Source of the DNA: Corynebacterium suranareeae
GTDB taxonomy: Bacteria > Actinomycetota > Actinomycetes > Mycobacteriales > Mycobacteriaceae
DNA length: 64,000 bases
Direction: 5' to 3'
Assembly: GCF_002355155.1 (NCBI RefSeq)
Contig: NZ_AP017369.1
Coordinates: 1,240,001-1,304,000 of the forward strand
A program made the position numbers and the translations under genes. The notes below the pieces were generated by a model that saw only the letters and a program-made list of their open reading frames with translations, did not search any database and was not told where the DNA came from. Numbering within the stretch: the stretch's first letter is position 1; every line of letters starts with the position of its first letter. This document shows positions 16,805 to 25,419 of this stretch, in pieces.

Positions 16805-17569
16805 ATGGCTGATCAAAAAACACTTGCAACGCAATTTGCTAGTGATCATGAATCTGGAAAGTTGCTGGTTTTGCCCACCGCGTGGGATACCTGGAGCGCA
16901 GGGCTAGTAGAAGAAGCCGGGTTTACAGGTCTGACCATTGGTAGCCACCCTGTTGCTGATGCCACGGGAAGTTCAGATGGTGAGAATATGGATTTTGCTG
17001 AGTACATGAAAGTGGTTAAAAAGATTACCTCAGCAGTTTCCATCCCAGTGAGCGTGGACGTGGAATCTGGTTATGGCCTTGCACCTGCGGATTTGATCTC
17101 TCAGATCTTGGAGGCCGGTGCGGTTGGAATCAACGTGGAAGATGTCGTGCACAGCGAGGGCAAGCGCGTGCGCGAAGCTCAGGAGCATGCTGACTATATC
17201 GCTGCAGCGCGCCAAGCAGCAGATAGCGCAGGGATCGATGTGGTGATCAATGGACGCACCGATGCCGTCAAACTTGGTGCGGACGTTTTTGAAGACCCCA
17301 TGGTTGAGGCGATTAAACGCATCAAACTCATGGAGCAGGCCGGTGCGCGCTCTGTGTATCCGGTGGGCTTGAACACCGCTGAGCAGGTAGAACGCCTGGT
17401 TGAAGCGGTATCTGTCCCGGTCAATGTTACAGCGCACCCGGTTGACGGCCACGGCGCAGGCGATCTGGCTACGCTTGCAGGTCTTGGCGTGCGCCGCGTG
17501 ACCTTCGGTCCGCTCTGGCAAAAATGGCTAGCTGCCACCTCGACGCAGCAGCTTAAGGTTTGGGCTTAA
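16805..17569 (+). CDS. Isocitrate lyase/PEP mutase superfamily protein
   Basis: A 254-residue TIM-barrel protein of the ICL/PEPM superfamily. Metal and substrate segments visible are P-T-A-W-D near the N-terminus, V-S-V-D-V-E-S-G-Y-G, V-G-I-N-V-E-D and V-I-N-G-R-T-D. The cysteine-containing K-x-C-G-H loop of true isocitrate and methylisocitrate lyases is absent, so another C-C or P-C lyase reaction is more likely. AGGAG lies seven bases before ATG 16805. Confidence 0.82.
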   Translation: MADQKTLATQFASDHESGKLLVLPTAWDTWSAGLVEEAGFTGLTIGSHPVADATGSSDGENMDFAEYMKVVKKITSAVSIPVSVDVESGYGLAPADLISQILEAGAVGINVEDVVHSEGKRVREAQEHADYIAAARQAADSAGIDVVINGRTDAVKLGADVFEDPMVEAIKRIKLMEQAGARSVYPVGLNTAEQVERLVEAVSVPVNVTAHPVDGHGAGDLATLAGLGVRRVTFGPLWQKWLAATSTQQLKVWA

Positions 17570-17584
17570 AAGGGGGCTTAAAAC

Positions 17585-17596
17585 GCTTTTCGACGC
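17585..17596 (-). repeat. Dodecamer GCGTCGAAAAGC, minus-strand copy
   Basis: Exact reverse-complement copy in the short gap between the PEP mutase-like gene and the ABC-F gene, immediately upstream of the ABC-F start. Confidence 0.8.
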
Positions 17597-17616
17597 CTAA
17601 TGCCACAATGGTTTTT

Positions 17617-19260
17617 ATGACTGAAACTCTTGTGGTCAGTGGCCTTGCCGGCGGCTACGGACACCGCACATTATTTAACGATGTGAATCTCACCGTAGCC
17701 TCTGGCGATGTCGTAGGCGTCGTGGGCGTAAACGGTGCTGGTAAATCCACATTTTTAAAAATTCTAGCAGGCGTAGATAAGCCTTTAGCTGGAACAATCG
17801 CGCTGTCACCAGCTGATGCTTTCGTAGGTTATTTGCCACAGGAACACTCCCGGATATCTGGGGAAACAATCGCAGCCTATATTGCGCGTAGGACCGGATG
17901 TCAGGCAACAACAACGGCCATGGATGACACCGCCGAGGCATTTGGCGCGGATCCAGACAACATTGCTTTGGCCGATGCATACTCCGAAGCCCTTGATCGA
18001 TGGATGGCCAGTGGCGCCGCCGACTTAGAAGAACGTATCCCCATTGTGCTTGCTGAGCTGGGGTTTGAGCTCCCCACCTCGACGCTGATGGAAGGACTTT
18101 CAGGCGGGCAGGCAGCCCGGGTCGGTCTGGCAGCGTTGCTGTTATCGCGCTTTGACATTGTGCTTCTCGACGAACCCACCAACGATCTAGACCTTGACGG
18201 CCTAGAAAAACTCGAGAATTTTGTCCAGGGGCTTCGCGGGGGAGTCGTCCTGGTTAGCCATGACCGTGAGTTTCTATCGCGGTGCGTGACAACGGTATTA
18301 GAACTAGACCTCCATCAAAATTCCCACCACGTATATGGCGGTGGATATGATTCCTACCTTGAGGAACGCGCTGTGCTGCGCCAACATGCCAGAGATCAAT
18401 ACGAGGAATTTGCCGAAAAGAAAAAGGATCTTGTCACAAGAGCTAGAACCCAACGCGAATGGTCTAGCCACGGTGTGCGCAACGCTATTAAGCGTGCACC
18501 CGATAATGACAAACTCCGCAAGAAAGCCGCTGCGGAATCTAGCGAAAAACAGGCGCAAAAAGTCCGACAAATGGAAAGCCGTATCGCGCGACTAGAAGAA
18601 GTTGAAGAGCCACGCAAAGAATGGAAACTACAGTTCAGCGTAGGTAAAGCACCACGCTCAAGTTCAGTTGTTGCCACCTTAAACGATGCGAGCTTCATCC
18701 AGGGTGACTTCACGTTGGGTCCGGTGTCGCTGCAAGTAAATGCTGGTGATCGCATTGGTATTACAGGACCAAATGGTGCTGGTAAATCAACGTTGCTGCG
18801 AGGCCTTTTAGGTAAACAACAACCCACCAGCGGCAGTGCCACGATGGGAACAAGTGTTGCGATCGGAGAGATCGATCAGGCACGCGCACTCCTAGATCCA
18901 CAGCTGCCCTTGATATCAGCATTTGAAAAGCATGTTCCAGACTTAGCAATCAGTGAGGTGCGCACACTGCTTGCGAAGTTTGGGCTAAATGAAAATCATG
19001 TGGAACGAGACGTCGAAAAGCTCTCTCCCGGTGAGCGCACGCGCGCCGGGCTTGCGCTGCTCCAGGTCCGGGGTGTCAACGTGCTCGTGCTTGATGAACC
19101 CACAAACCACCTAGACTTAGAAGCCATCGAGCAATTGGAGCAAGCATTAGCATCCTATGATGGCGTGCTGTTGTTGGTCACCCATGATCGTAGGATGTTG
19201 GAAGCCGTGCACCTTAATCGGCGGTGGCATGTCGAGGATGGATCCGTTAAGCAGTTATAA
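17617..19260 (+). CDS. ABC-F family ATPase
   Basis: A 547-residue protein with two ABC cassettes and no membrane segments. Cassette 1 has G-V-N-G-A-G-K-S-T, L-S-G-G-Q-A-A-R-V and L-L-D-E-P-T-N-D-L-D. Cassette 2 has G-P-N-G-A-G-K-S-T, L-S-P-G-E-R-T-R-A-G and L-D-E-P-T-N-H-L-D. A charged helical linker joins them. ABC-F proteins act on the ribosome, some giving antibiotic protection. I chose ATG 17617 because a -10-like CACAAT (17604-17609) ends seven bases upstream; ATG 17608 is the alternative. Confidence 0.87.
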   Translation: MTETLVVSGLAGGYGHRTLFNDVNLTVASGDVVGVVGVNGAGKSTFLKILAGVDKPLAGTIALSPADAFVGYLPQEHSRISGETIAAYIARRTGCQATTTAMDDTAEAFGADPDNIALADAYSEALDRWMASGAADLEERIPIVLAELGFELPTSTLMEGLSGGQAARVGLAALLLSRFDIVLLDEPTNDLDLDGLEKLENFVQGLRGGVVLVSHDREFLSRCVTTVLELDLHQNSHHVYGGGYDSYLEERAVLRQHARDQYEEFAEKKKDLVTRARTQREWSSHGVRNAIKRAPDNDKLRKKAAAESSEKQAQKVRQMESRIARLEEVEEPRKEWKLQFSVGKAPRSSSVVATLNDASFIQGDFTLGPVSLQVNAGDRIGITGPNGAGKSTLLRGLLGKQQPTSGSATMGTSVAIGEIDQARALLDPQLPLISAFEKHVPDLAISEVRTLLAKFGLNENHVERDVEKLSPGERTRAGLALLQVRGVNVLVLDEPTNHLDLEAIEQLEQALASYDGVLLLVTHDRRMLEAVHLNRRWHVEDGSVKQL

Positions 19261-19645
19261 CAGCCTCAGTATTTATCCCATGATGGATTGATCGTTTTAC
19301 AGCACAAAGGCGATCAATTTTCCTAGCCGCACTGGCGATAAGTTTGTCTTGTGCATGCTTGTCAAGACCTTGCATATCAACGTGCAAGGTGTAGAGCAGA
19401 TCAGTGATCAGCCCTGTGGTTTCTTTTGCTTCTACCGTTGCACTTGCCTGAAAATCTTGACCCAATTGGTGAGCAAGCTGGGCTTCCGCCGATAGAGAAG
19501 CGCAACCAACGACCGCGGCCTGCAATAATTCCCTAGGGGAGAACGTGCCTGGAACACCGGGTGCACTGACACGAAGTTCGGCGCCGGAATCATTGACCAC
19601 AGTGTAAGTATTTGGACTGGTTCGGGTTGCTTTAATGGAGGTCAT
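19247..19645 (-). CDS. OsmC family protein
   Basis: A 132-residue OsmC-fold protein. The first reactive Cys lies in S-P-R-E-L-L-Q-A-A-V-V-G-C-A-S-L-S and the second in L-C-A-V-K-R-S. OsmC and Ohr proteins reduce organic hydroperoxides with this Cys pair. Its 3' end overlaps the ABC-F gene by 14 bp. A TAGCCT hexamer six bases upstream of ATG 19645 suggests a leaderless start. Confidence 0.85.
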   Translation of the reverse strand: MTSIKATRTSPNTYTVVNDSGAELRVSAPGVPGTFSPRELLQAAVVGCASLSAEAQLAHQLGQDFQASATVEAKETTGLITDLLYTLHVDMQGLDKHAQDKLIASAARKIDRLCAVKRSIHHGINTEAVITA

Positions 19646-19713
19646 GCTCGCAGGCTAACAGAATTGGTGGTTTTTGTGCTGTTACCAGGGACATCGGCTA
19701 GAATCTGCTGAAT

Positions 19714-20058
19714 ATGTCTGATCAATTAGCTCCCTGCCCTGAGTGCAACAGTGAATATACTTATGAAAACGGTGGCATGCTGGTATGCCCAATGTGTGCA
19801 CACGAGTGGGTCGAAGGTGAAGCAGTGGAAGAAACCACCGCTGTCATTAAAGATTCCGTGGGAAACATCTTGGCCGATGGGGATTCTGTATCCATCGTGA
19901 AAAGCCTCAAAGTCAAAGGTGGCGGAGCCATCAAGATTGGTACTAAAGTCAGTGGCATTCGTTTGTTGGAAGAGCCCGTTGATGGCCACGATATTGAAGC
20001 CAAGGTTCCTGGATTTGGTCAGATGCGCCTGAAATCCAGTGTGGTGAAGAAAGCCTAG
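19714..20058 (+). CDS. PhnA/YjdM-type zinc-ribbon protein
   Basis: A 114-residue protein with an N-terminal zinc ribbon (Cys8, Cys11, Cys25, Cys28) and a C-terminal PhnA domain (D-S-V-G-N-x-L-x-D-G-D-S-V, then K-V-K-G-G-G-A-I-K-I-G-T-K-V). The family was named from phosphonate use, but its true role is unsettled. TAGAAT at 19699-19704 lies nine bases before ATG and could be its -10 box. Confidence 0.85.
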   Translation: MSDQLAPCPECNSEYTYENGGMLVCPMCAHEWVEGEAVEETTAVIKDSVGNILADGDSVSIVKSLKVKGGGAIKIGTKVSGIRLLEEPVDGHDIEAKVPGFGQMRLKSSVVKKA

Positions 20059-20063
20059 AAACT

Positions 20064-20186
20064 TTATTGAGTTTTAGTGCTCGGCTCTTTGACAGATGGA
20101 GCTTTAGTGCACGGAGTGCTAGCGACAGCCACGGTGAGTGCTGAATGAGCCAAAATCGCTGCTAGAGTCGCTGGCACGGCTTTCAT
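20064..20186 (-). CDS. Small secreted or membrane peptide, 40 residues
   Basis: A short frame in the 259-bp gap between the PhnA-like gene and the MarR gene. ATG 20186 has AAAGGGG six bases upstream. The peptide has Lys2, then a hydrophobic Ala/Leu/Val run (residues 3-22), then a polar Lys/Ser/Thr/Pro tail with one Cys at 26. This looks like a signal peptide plus a short tail, or a tiny membrane protein. No family is recognised. Confidence 0.45.
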   Translation of the reverse strand: MKAVPATLAAILAHSALTVAVASTPCTKAPSVKEPSTKTQ

Positions 20187-20317
20187 AACAACCCCTTTTG
20201 CTTAGAAAATACTTAAAGTTATTTATATCACCAGGGTGTGAAGTGCGGAAGTGTTTTGACAAAAGTACTTCACCAGCGGGGTTATTGGGGTGGGTATTTT
20301 CGGATTAGCGCTTTTGG

Positions 20318-20800
20318 CTAGCGCTTTGGGCGGGGCCACTTCAAATCGAGATAGTCTTCCAAGCTTTCATTGTGCTTGCGCAGAAGTTGCGTGTGGATCT
20401 TAATGTCTTCTGCATCCCAATCGTGGAGGATGCGAACAAGGTCTTGTTGGCGAGCATGTAACTCTAGCTCCAATTTTTCTTTCCCCAACTGTGTGGGACG
20501 ATGCAGCTTAGCGGGACAATCGGGGTCATCGACAACTTCGATAAGGCCGTTGGCAATTGCAGCTTTGAGCTGGCGGTGAACTGTAGAAACGTTGAGTGCG
20601 AAGCTTTCGGCTAACTCATTAACAGTCATGGGACCTTGAACATCAAGGCGGCTGAGCAAAATAAGGGCGCTGCGATCCATGATGGTTTCACGCTTAAGTG
20701 TTGGAGTGTTTTGTACGCCATAGCGGGTGAGCAAGATGATCTCATATGCGAGTTGGTCGAGGATATCCGCATTTTCAAGCTCTGCTGGATCTGTAGACAC
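20318..20800 (-). CDS. MarR family transcriptional regulator
   Basis: A 160-residue winged-helix regulator. The recognition segment is T-V-N-E-L-A-E-S-F-A-L-N-V-S-T-V-H-R-Q-L, followed by a wing with D-D-P-D-C-P-A-K-L. The C-terminal helix is rich in charged residues. It is divergent from an MFS permease, with two identical palindromes in the gap, and is probably the local repressor of that permease and of itself. Confidence 0.85.
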   Translation of the reverse strand: MSTDPAELENADILDQLAYEIILLTRYGVQNTPTLKRETIMDRSALILLSRLDVQGPMTVNELAESFALNVSTVHRQLKAAIANGLIEVVDDPDCPAKLHRPTQLGKEKLELELHARQQDLVRILHDWDAEDIKIHTQLLRKHNESLEDYLDLKWPRPKR

Positions 20801-20863
20801 TATGGTGGTTCGCTCCCTTTTAAACGTGTGGATTAATTGAGTACTTTAATCCTACCAAGCCAT

Positions 20864-20876
20864 TTGCATGATGCAA
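20864..20876. promoter_or_regulatory. Operator copy 1, TTGCATGATGCAA
   Basis: A perfect 13-bp palindrome (TTGCAT-G-ATGCAA) in the gap between the divergent MarR and MFS genes. It is repeated exactly at 20907-20919. Confidence 0.6.
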
Positions 20877-20906
20877 TAAACGTGATAGCTTTATCAAGTA
20901 AGAAAA

Positions 20907-20919
20907 TTGCATGATGCAA
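20907..20919. promoter_or_regulatory. Operator copy 2, TTGCATGATGCAA
   Basis: An identical 13-bp palindrome, 43 bp after the first copy (about four helical turns). It overlaps an in-frame ATG at 20911, which supports reading this part as operator and placing the MFS start at GTG 20941. Confidence 0.6.
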
Positions 20920-20940
20920 AAGATCGTTCAAAGGAGAATA

Positions 20941-22161
20941 GTGCCCGTAACCGAAGAGGGAAAACTGTTTACACCCACATTTGCGATGGGATGGATTGCT
21001 AACTTCTTGCAATTCTTAGTGTTTTATTTCCTGATCACCACCATGGCGCTTTATGCCATCAAGGAATTTCAAGCCTCTGAAACTCAGGCCGGTTTTGCAG
21101 CCAGCTCCATTGTGATTGGTGCGGTACTAGCAAGGTTTGTATCCGGCTTTATTATCGATCGCTTTGGTCGACGCAAAATCGTTCTGATTGCCGTTATCGT
21201 CACGATGCTGGCATGTGCGCTTTATATTCCTATTGAATCCTTGACACTTTTGTATCTCAATAGGCTTTTGCATGGAATTGCATATGCTTTTGCAGTAACT
21301 GCAATTATGGCGATGGTCCAAGAACTGATCCCTGCCGCGAGACGGTCTGAAGGCACCGGCTACCTTGCTTTGGGCACAACGGTATCTGCAGCAGTAGGCC
21401 CAGCTCTAGCGCTTTTTGTCCTAGGATCATTCGGCTATGACATGCTCTTTGTCGTAGTTTTGGCAACCTCGATTATTTCTTTAATTGCCGCCGTATTCAT
21501 GTACTTCAAAACCTCTGATCCTGAACCAACCGGCCAGCCAGTGAAATTCAGTTTTAGATCCGTTGTCAATCCAACAATCATCCCCATCGGAATCTTTATT
21601 CTGCTCATTGGATTTTCCTACTCCGGTGTCATTGCCTATATCAATGCGTTTGCTGAAGAACGCGATGTCATTACCGGTGCAGGTCTATTCTTCATCGCAT
21701 ACGCGGTATCGATGTTTGTCATGCGTAGTTACCTAGGCAAACTGCAAGACCGCCGTGGCGACAACGTAGTGATTTACTTCGGCGTATTTTTCTTCGTTGT
21801 ATCTCTAGCGATTTTGGCTTTTGCTACCGCCAACTGGCAGGTAGTGCTATCTGGCATTATTGCTGGCCTCGGATATGGCACATTGATGCCAGCAGTTCAA
21901 TCTATCGCAGTCGGCCTTGTAGATAAATCCGAATTCGGCTCTGCTTTTTCGACCCTGTTCCTATTCGTAGACTTAGGTTTTGGTTTCGGCCCCATTATCC
22001 TAGGAGCGGTTTCCTCAGCGATTGGTTTTGGATCCATGTACGCAGTACTAGCAGGTGTCGGAGTTGTCGCTGGAATCTTCTACACCTTCACCCACGCTCG
22101 GACAGACCGCGCTAAAAATGGTTTTGTCCAAGAAGTGGAAAAGGTAGCTGTAGAAAGCTAA
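20941..22161 (+). CDS. MFS permease
   Basis: A 406-residue membrane protein with 12 predicted segments and MFS motif A (G-F-I-I-D-R-F-G-R-R-K-I-V). I chose GTG 20941 because AAGGAG stands four bases before it, while ATG 20911 lacks a ribosome site and falls inside an operator. It is divergent from a MarR regulator. Its substrate is unknown, and export of a toxic ligand of MarR is the simplest idea. It overlaps the nadS 3' end by four bases. Confidence 0.85.
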   Translation: MPVTEEGKLFTPTFAMGWIANFLQFLVFYFLITTMALYAIKEFQASETQAGFAASSIVIGAVLARFVSGFIIDRFGRRKIVLIAVIVTMLACALYIPIESLTLLYLNRLLHGIAYAFAVTAIMAMVQELIPAARRSEGTGYLALGTTVSAAVGPALALFVLGSFGYDMLFVVVLATSIISLIAAVFMYFKTSDPEPTGQPVKFSFRSVVNPTIIPIGIFILLIGFSYSGVIAYINAFAEERDVITGAGLFFIAYAVSMFVMRSYLGKLQDRRGDNVVIYFGVFFFVVSLAILAFATANWQVVLSGIIAGLGYGTLMPAVQSIAVGLVDKSEFGSAFSTLFLFVDLGFGFGPIILGAVSSAIGFGSMYAVLAGVGVVAGIFYTFTHARTDRAKNGFVQEVEKVAVES

Positions 22162-23246
22162 ACCAACGATTCTCCACGTACTGTGGCTACAGCCTCTGCA
22201 ATAGCAGTGGCCACAAATTGAATCTCTTCACGGCTGTGCGATGTACCAAAAGTACAACGCACAGCCGTTCTTGCTTGGTCTTCGCTGAACCCCAAAGCAA
22301 GCAACACATGCGAAACTTCTCCGGAACCACAAGCAGAGCCAGGGGAGCAGACAATGCCATGTCGTTCCAATTCAAGCAACACTGTTTCAGATCCTATGCC
22401 GTCAAAGAGGAAAGAAGCATGACCATCAAGGCGCATCTGGGAATGCCCGGTAAGAGTTGCTCCAGGAATTCGAAGAACTTCTGTAATGAATTCACTTAAA
22501 TCTGGATAGTGTTCTTCCTGGGTTAGCTCAAGTGCCCGAGCAAAAGCAACCGCACCAGCGACATTCTCTGTGCCACTCCGACGCCCTTTTTCCTGCCCGC
22601 CACCGTGGATCACGGGCTCAAGGGGAAGTTTTGACCACAACATGCCTGTGCCTTTTGGCGCACCAAACTTATGGCCAGACAAACTAAGTGCATCGACGCC
22701 GATATCAAAAGGAAGATGCGCTGCTTGAACAGCATCGGTGTGAAATGGGGCAGTGCTAGCCTGTGCTAATCGTGCAATCGGCTGCACCGTACCGACCTCG
22801 TTGTTGGCATAACCAATGCTGACCAGCGTGGTATCAGGCCTTAGTACTTCACATAGCTGCTCGGGGCTCACCAACCCGGTGCGGTCTGGGGAGAGATAGG
22901 TGATCTCGAAATCGTGGAAGCGTTCCAGGTAGGACGCTGTTTCAAGGATGCTGTCATGCTCAATCGGGGTGGTGATGAGGTGACGTCCACGAGGGTTGGC
23001 TAAGCAACTTCCCTTTATTGCAAGGTTGTTAGCTTCAGTACCGCCAGAGGTAAAAGTGATGTGATTGGGCCGTCCGCCGATAATGCGCGCCACTTTTGCC
23101 CGGGCATCGTCTAAACCGGCTGAGGCAATTTTGCCCACCTCGTGAGGGCTGGAGGGATTTCCAAAAGCTCCAGTCATATACGGCCACATGGCCTCAATGG
23201 CTTCTTTTCGCACGCTCGTGGTGGCAGCATTATCTACATAGATCAT
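22158..23246 (-). CDS. nadS: Cysteine desulfurase NadS
   Basis: A 362-residue class V PLP enzyme of the NifS/IscS family. The PLP Lys is in S-L-S-G-H-K-F-G-A-P-K-G and the active Cys in C-S-P-G-S-A-C-G-S-G. H-T-D-A-V-Q is also present. In the NAD operon this enzyme probably supplies sulfur for the [4Fe-4S] cluster of quinolinate synthase NadA. It overlaps nadC by four bases and is last in ndnR-nadA-nadC-nadS. Confidence 0.88.
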   Translation of the reverse strand: MIYVDNAATTSVRKEAIEAMWPYMTGAFGNPSSPHEVGKIASAGLDDARAKVARIIGGRPNHITFTSGGTEANNLAIKGSCLANPRGRHLITTPIEHDSILETASYLERFHDFEITYLSPDRTGLVSPEQLCEVLRPDTTLVSIGYANNEVGTVQPIARLAQASTAPFHTDAVQAAHLPFDIGVDALSLSGHKFGAPKGTGMLWSKLPLEPVIHGGGQEKGRRSGTENVAGAVAFARALELTQEEHYPDLSEFITEVLRIPGATLTGHSQMRLDGHASFLFDGIGSETVLLELERHGIVCSPGSACGSGEVSHVLLALGFSEDQARTAVRCTFGTSHSREEIQFVATAIAEAVATVRGESLV

Positions 23247-24085
23247 GAGAAAATATCTAGCCCTAGATCTAGCGCTCGAACAGAGTGGGTGAGTGCTCCT
23301 ACTGAAATAATGTCTACGCCCGTGGTAGCGATTTTTCCTACGGTGTTGAGATTAACTCCTCCTGAAGCCTCAACCAGTGCGCGACCGCCAATTAGTTCCA
23401 CGCCTTCAATCAGTTGGTCAATGGTGAAATTATCCAACATGATGGTGTCTACGCCTGCTGCAAGCACAGGCTCGATCTGCTCAATGTGATCTACTTCTAC
23501 TTCCACATGGGTGGTGTGGGGCAGTCGGGCTTTCATGTTGAGTAATGCTTCCGTAATGGATAGTCCCTGGCTAGCAATTGCAGCAAGGTGATTATCTTTG
23601 ACCATCACAGCATCAGAGAGCGTGGCTCGGTGGTTGAATCCACCACCATCTCGAACTGCTTGTCGCTCGATAATGCGAAGCCCGGGTGTGGTTTTTCTCG
23701 TATCCACAATACGTGCTTTGCTGCCTTTGGTTTCTGCAACGTACTGGGAAGTCAGTGTTGCGATGCCAGAGGTCCTTTGGACAAAGTTTAAGGCAATGCG
23801 TTCTGAGCGAAGGATACTTCTCGCATTTCCAGTAATCTTTCCTAGGATGTCACCAGCTTTAAAGCTGTCGCCGTCTCGGATATCCAAGGAAACCTCCGAA
23901 AGCGGATCCACGAGACGGAAGGAAGCGTCGAAAAGCTCTTGCCCGCTAAATACTCCCGGTTCCCGGGCGACAACCTGAGCACTCAGCTGCGCCTGCCCGG
24001 GGATAAAAGCCTCGGATGTAATATCGCCCCATGGGGCATCCTCGGATAAAGCAGCACTAACTATGCGATCAATGTGAGTAGTCAC
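23243..24085 (-). CDS. nadC: Quinolinate phosphoribosyltransferase
   Basis: A 280-residue enzyme converting quinolinate and PRPP to nicotinate mononucleotide. Diagnostic segments are E-D-A-P-W-G-D-I-T-S-E, R-S-E-R-I-A-L-N-F-V-Q-R-T-S-G-I-A-T, D-T-R-K-T-T-P-G-L-R and V-E-V-D. It starts with GTG sharing a base with the nadA stop (TAGTG), so the two are translationally coupled. An antisense-oriented dodecamer copy lies inside it at 23925-23936. Confidence 0.95.
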   Translation of the reverse strand: MTTHIDRIVSAALSEDAPWGDITSEAFIPGQAQLSAQVVAREPGVFSGQELFDASFRLVDPLSEVSLDIRDGDSFKAGDILGKITGNARSILRSERIALNFVQRTSGIATLTSQYVAETKGSKARIVDTRKTTPGLRIIERQAVRDGGGFNHRATLSDAVMVKDNHLAAIASQGLSITEALLNMKARLPHTTHVEVEVDHIEQIEPVLAAGVDTIMLDNFTIDQLIEGVELIGGRALVEASGGVNLNTVGKIATTGVDIISVGALTHSVRALDLGLDIFS

Positions 24086-25356
24086 TATTTAGCAGCTCCT
24101 TTAGCAGCAGGAGCGACAGAAAGCATGCGTTCAAGTGCAACTCTGGCCGGAGCCGCCACTGAATCAGAAACAGAAATCTGGTTAATAACATTGCCTGCCA
24201 CTAGTTCTTCCAAAGCCCACGCCAGGTAACCAGGGTGGATACGGTACATGGTGGAACAAGGACAGATGATAGGGTCGAGGCAGAAAATGGTGTGCTGTGG
24301 ATACTGCGCAGCTAAACGCTGAACCAGATTGATCTCAGTACCAATAGCAAACGTGGATCCTGCGGGAGCAGCCTGGATCGCCTTGACGATGAAATCAGTG
24401 GATCCAGAAGAATCAGCAGCATCAACGACTGGCATAGGGGATTCAGGGTGAACAATGACGTGTACGTCAGGGTATTCGGTGCGTGCCTTTTCAATCTGCT
24501 CGACAGTAAAACGCTTGTGGACAGAGCAAAAACCATGCCAGAGCAGCACTTTTGCGTGCTCAAGTTCAGCGACACTGTTTCCACCCAAAGGCTTATTAGG
24601 ATTCCACAACGGCATCTGATCAAGGCCAATGCCCATCGCTTTGGCAGTATTACGCCCCAAGTGTTGATCAGGGAAAAACAGTACGCGTTGTCCACGTTCA
24701 AACGCCCACTCTAAAACTGAACGAGCATTGGATGACGTACACACGATTCCACCGTTTTCACCAACGAAGCCTTTAAGAGCCGCCGAAGAATTCATGTAGG
24801 TAACAGGGATAATTGGCTCATCTCCATAGATAGAGGTCAACTGATCCCAGCAATCCTCAACAGCATCAAGATCAGCCATATCTGCCATGGAGCAACCAGC
24901 AGCTAGGTTGGGAAGAATGACAGACTGCTTATCAGTGGAAAGAAGGTCAGCGGTTTCAGCCATGAAATGCACACCGCAGAACACAATGGCTTCAGCTTCG
25001 GGACGGGTTTTAGCTGCGCGAGCAAGTTGGAAAGAATCACCCACAAAGTCTGCGTGCTGAATGACTTCATCGCGCTGATAAAAGTGTCCTAGGATAACTA
25101 CCTTGTCACCCAGGGTGTTTTTAGCATCACGGATCCTACGATGTAGTTCTTCATCACTGGCGTGTTGATATTTTTCTGGCAGGACTTGTTGGCGTGGCGC
25201 ATGCGTTGGAATGGGATCACCCTGGGACGCGCCGGGGCCATAGGCATCTGGCATACCAGGGAGGTCAAGAAACCAAGGACCTTCTTTAAGTTCGCTATTG
25301 CAGCTGCTTGAGTTTTGCAAAGCCAGGTTGACTGAGGGAGTAATGGAGGTGGTCAT
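24085..25356 (-). CDS. nadA: Quinolinate synthase
   Basis: A 423-residue enzyme that condenses iminoaspartate with dihydroxyacetone phosphate to quinolinate using an oxygen-sensitive [4Fe-4S] cluster. Candidate cluster Cys lie in F-C-G-V-H-F-M-A-E-T, V-C-T-S-S-N-A and I-I-C-P-C-S-T-M-Y-R. H-P-E-S-P and G-H-F-Y-Q are substrate segments. No nadB is nearby, as in C. glutamicum, where the source of iminoaspartate is separate. Confidence 0.95.
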   Translation of the reverse strand: MTTSITPSVNLALQNSSSCNSELKEGPWFLDLPGMPDAYGPGASQGDPIPTHAPRQQVLPEKYQHASDEELHRRIRDAKNTLGDKVVILGHFYQRDEVIQHADFVGDSFQLARAAKTRPEAEAIVFCGVHFMAETADLLSTDKQSVILPNLAAGCSMADMADLDAVEDCWDQLTSIYGDEPIIPVTYMNSSAALKGFVGENGGIVCTSSNARSVLEWAFERGQRVLFFPDQHLGRNTAKAMGIGLDQMPLWNPNKPLGGNSVAELEHAKVLLWHGFCSVHKRFTVEQIEKARTEYPDVHVIVHPESPMPVVDAADSSGSTDFIVKAIQAAPAGSTFAIGTEINLVQRLAAQYPQHTIFCLDPIICPCSTMYRIHPGYLAWALEELVAGNVINQISVSDSVAAPARVALERMLSVAPAAKGAAK

Positions 25357-25419
25357 GAGTGCTACCTTTTCAAATGCTTGGGCTGGAAATGTAGAGGCTG
25401 AAAACGTAAAGCTAGAGGT

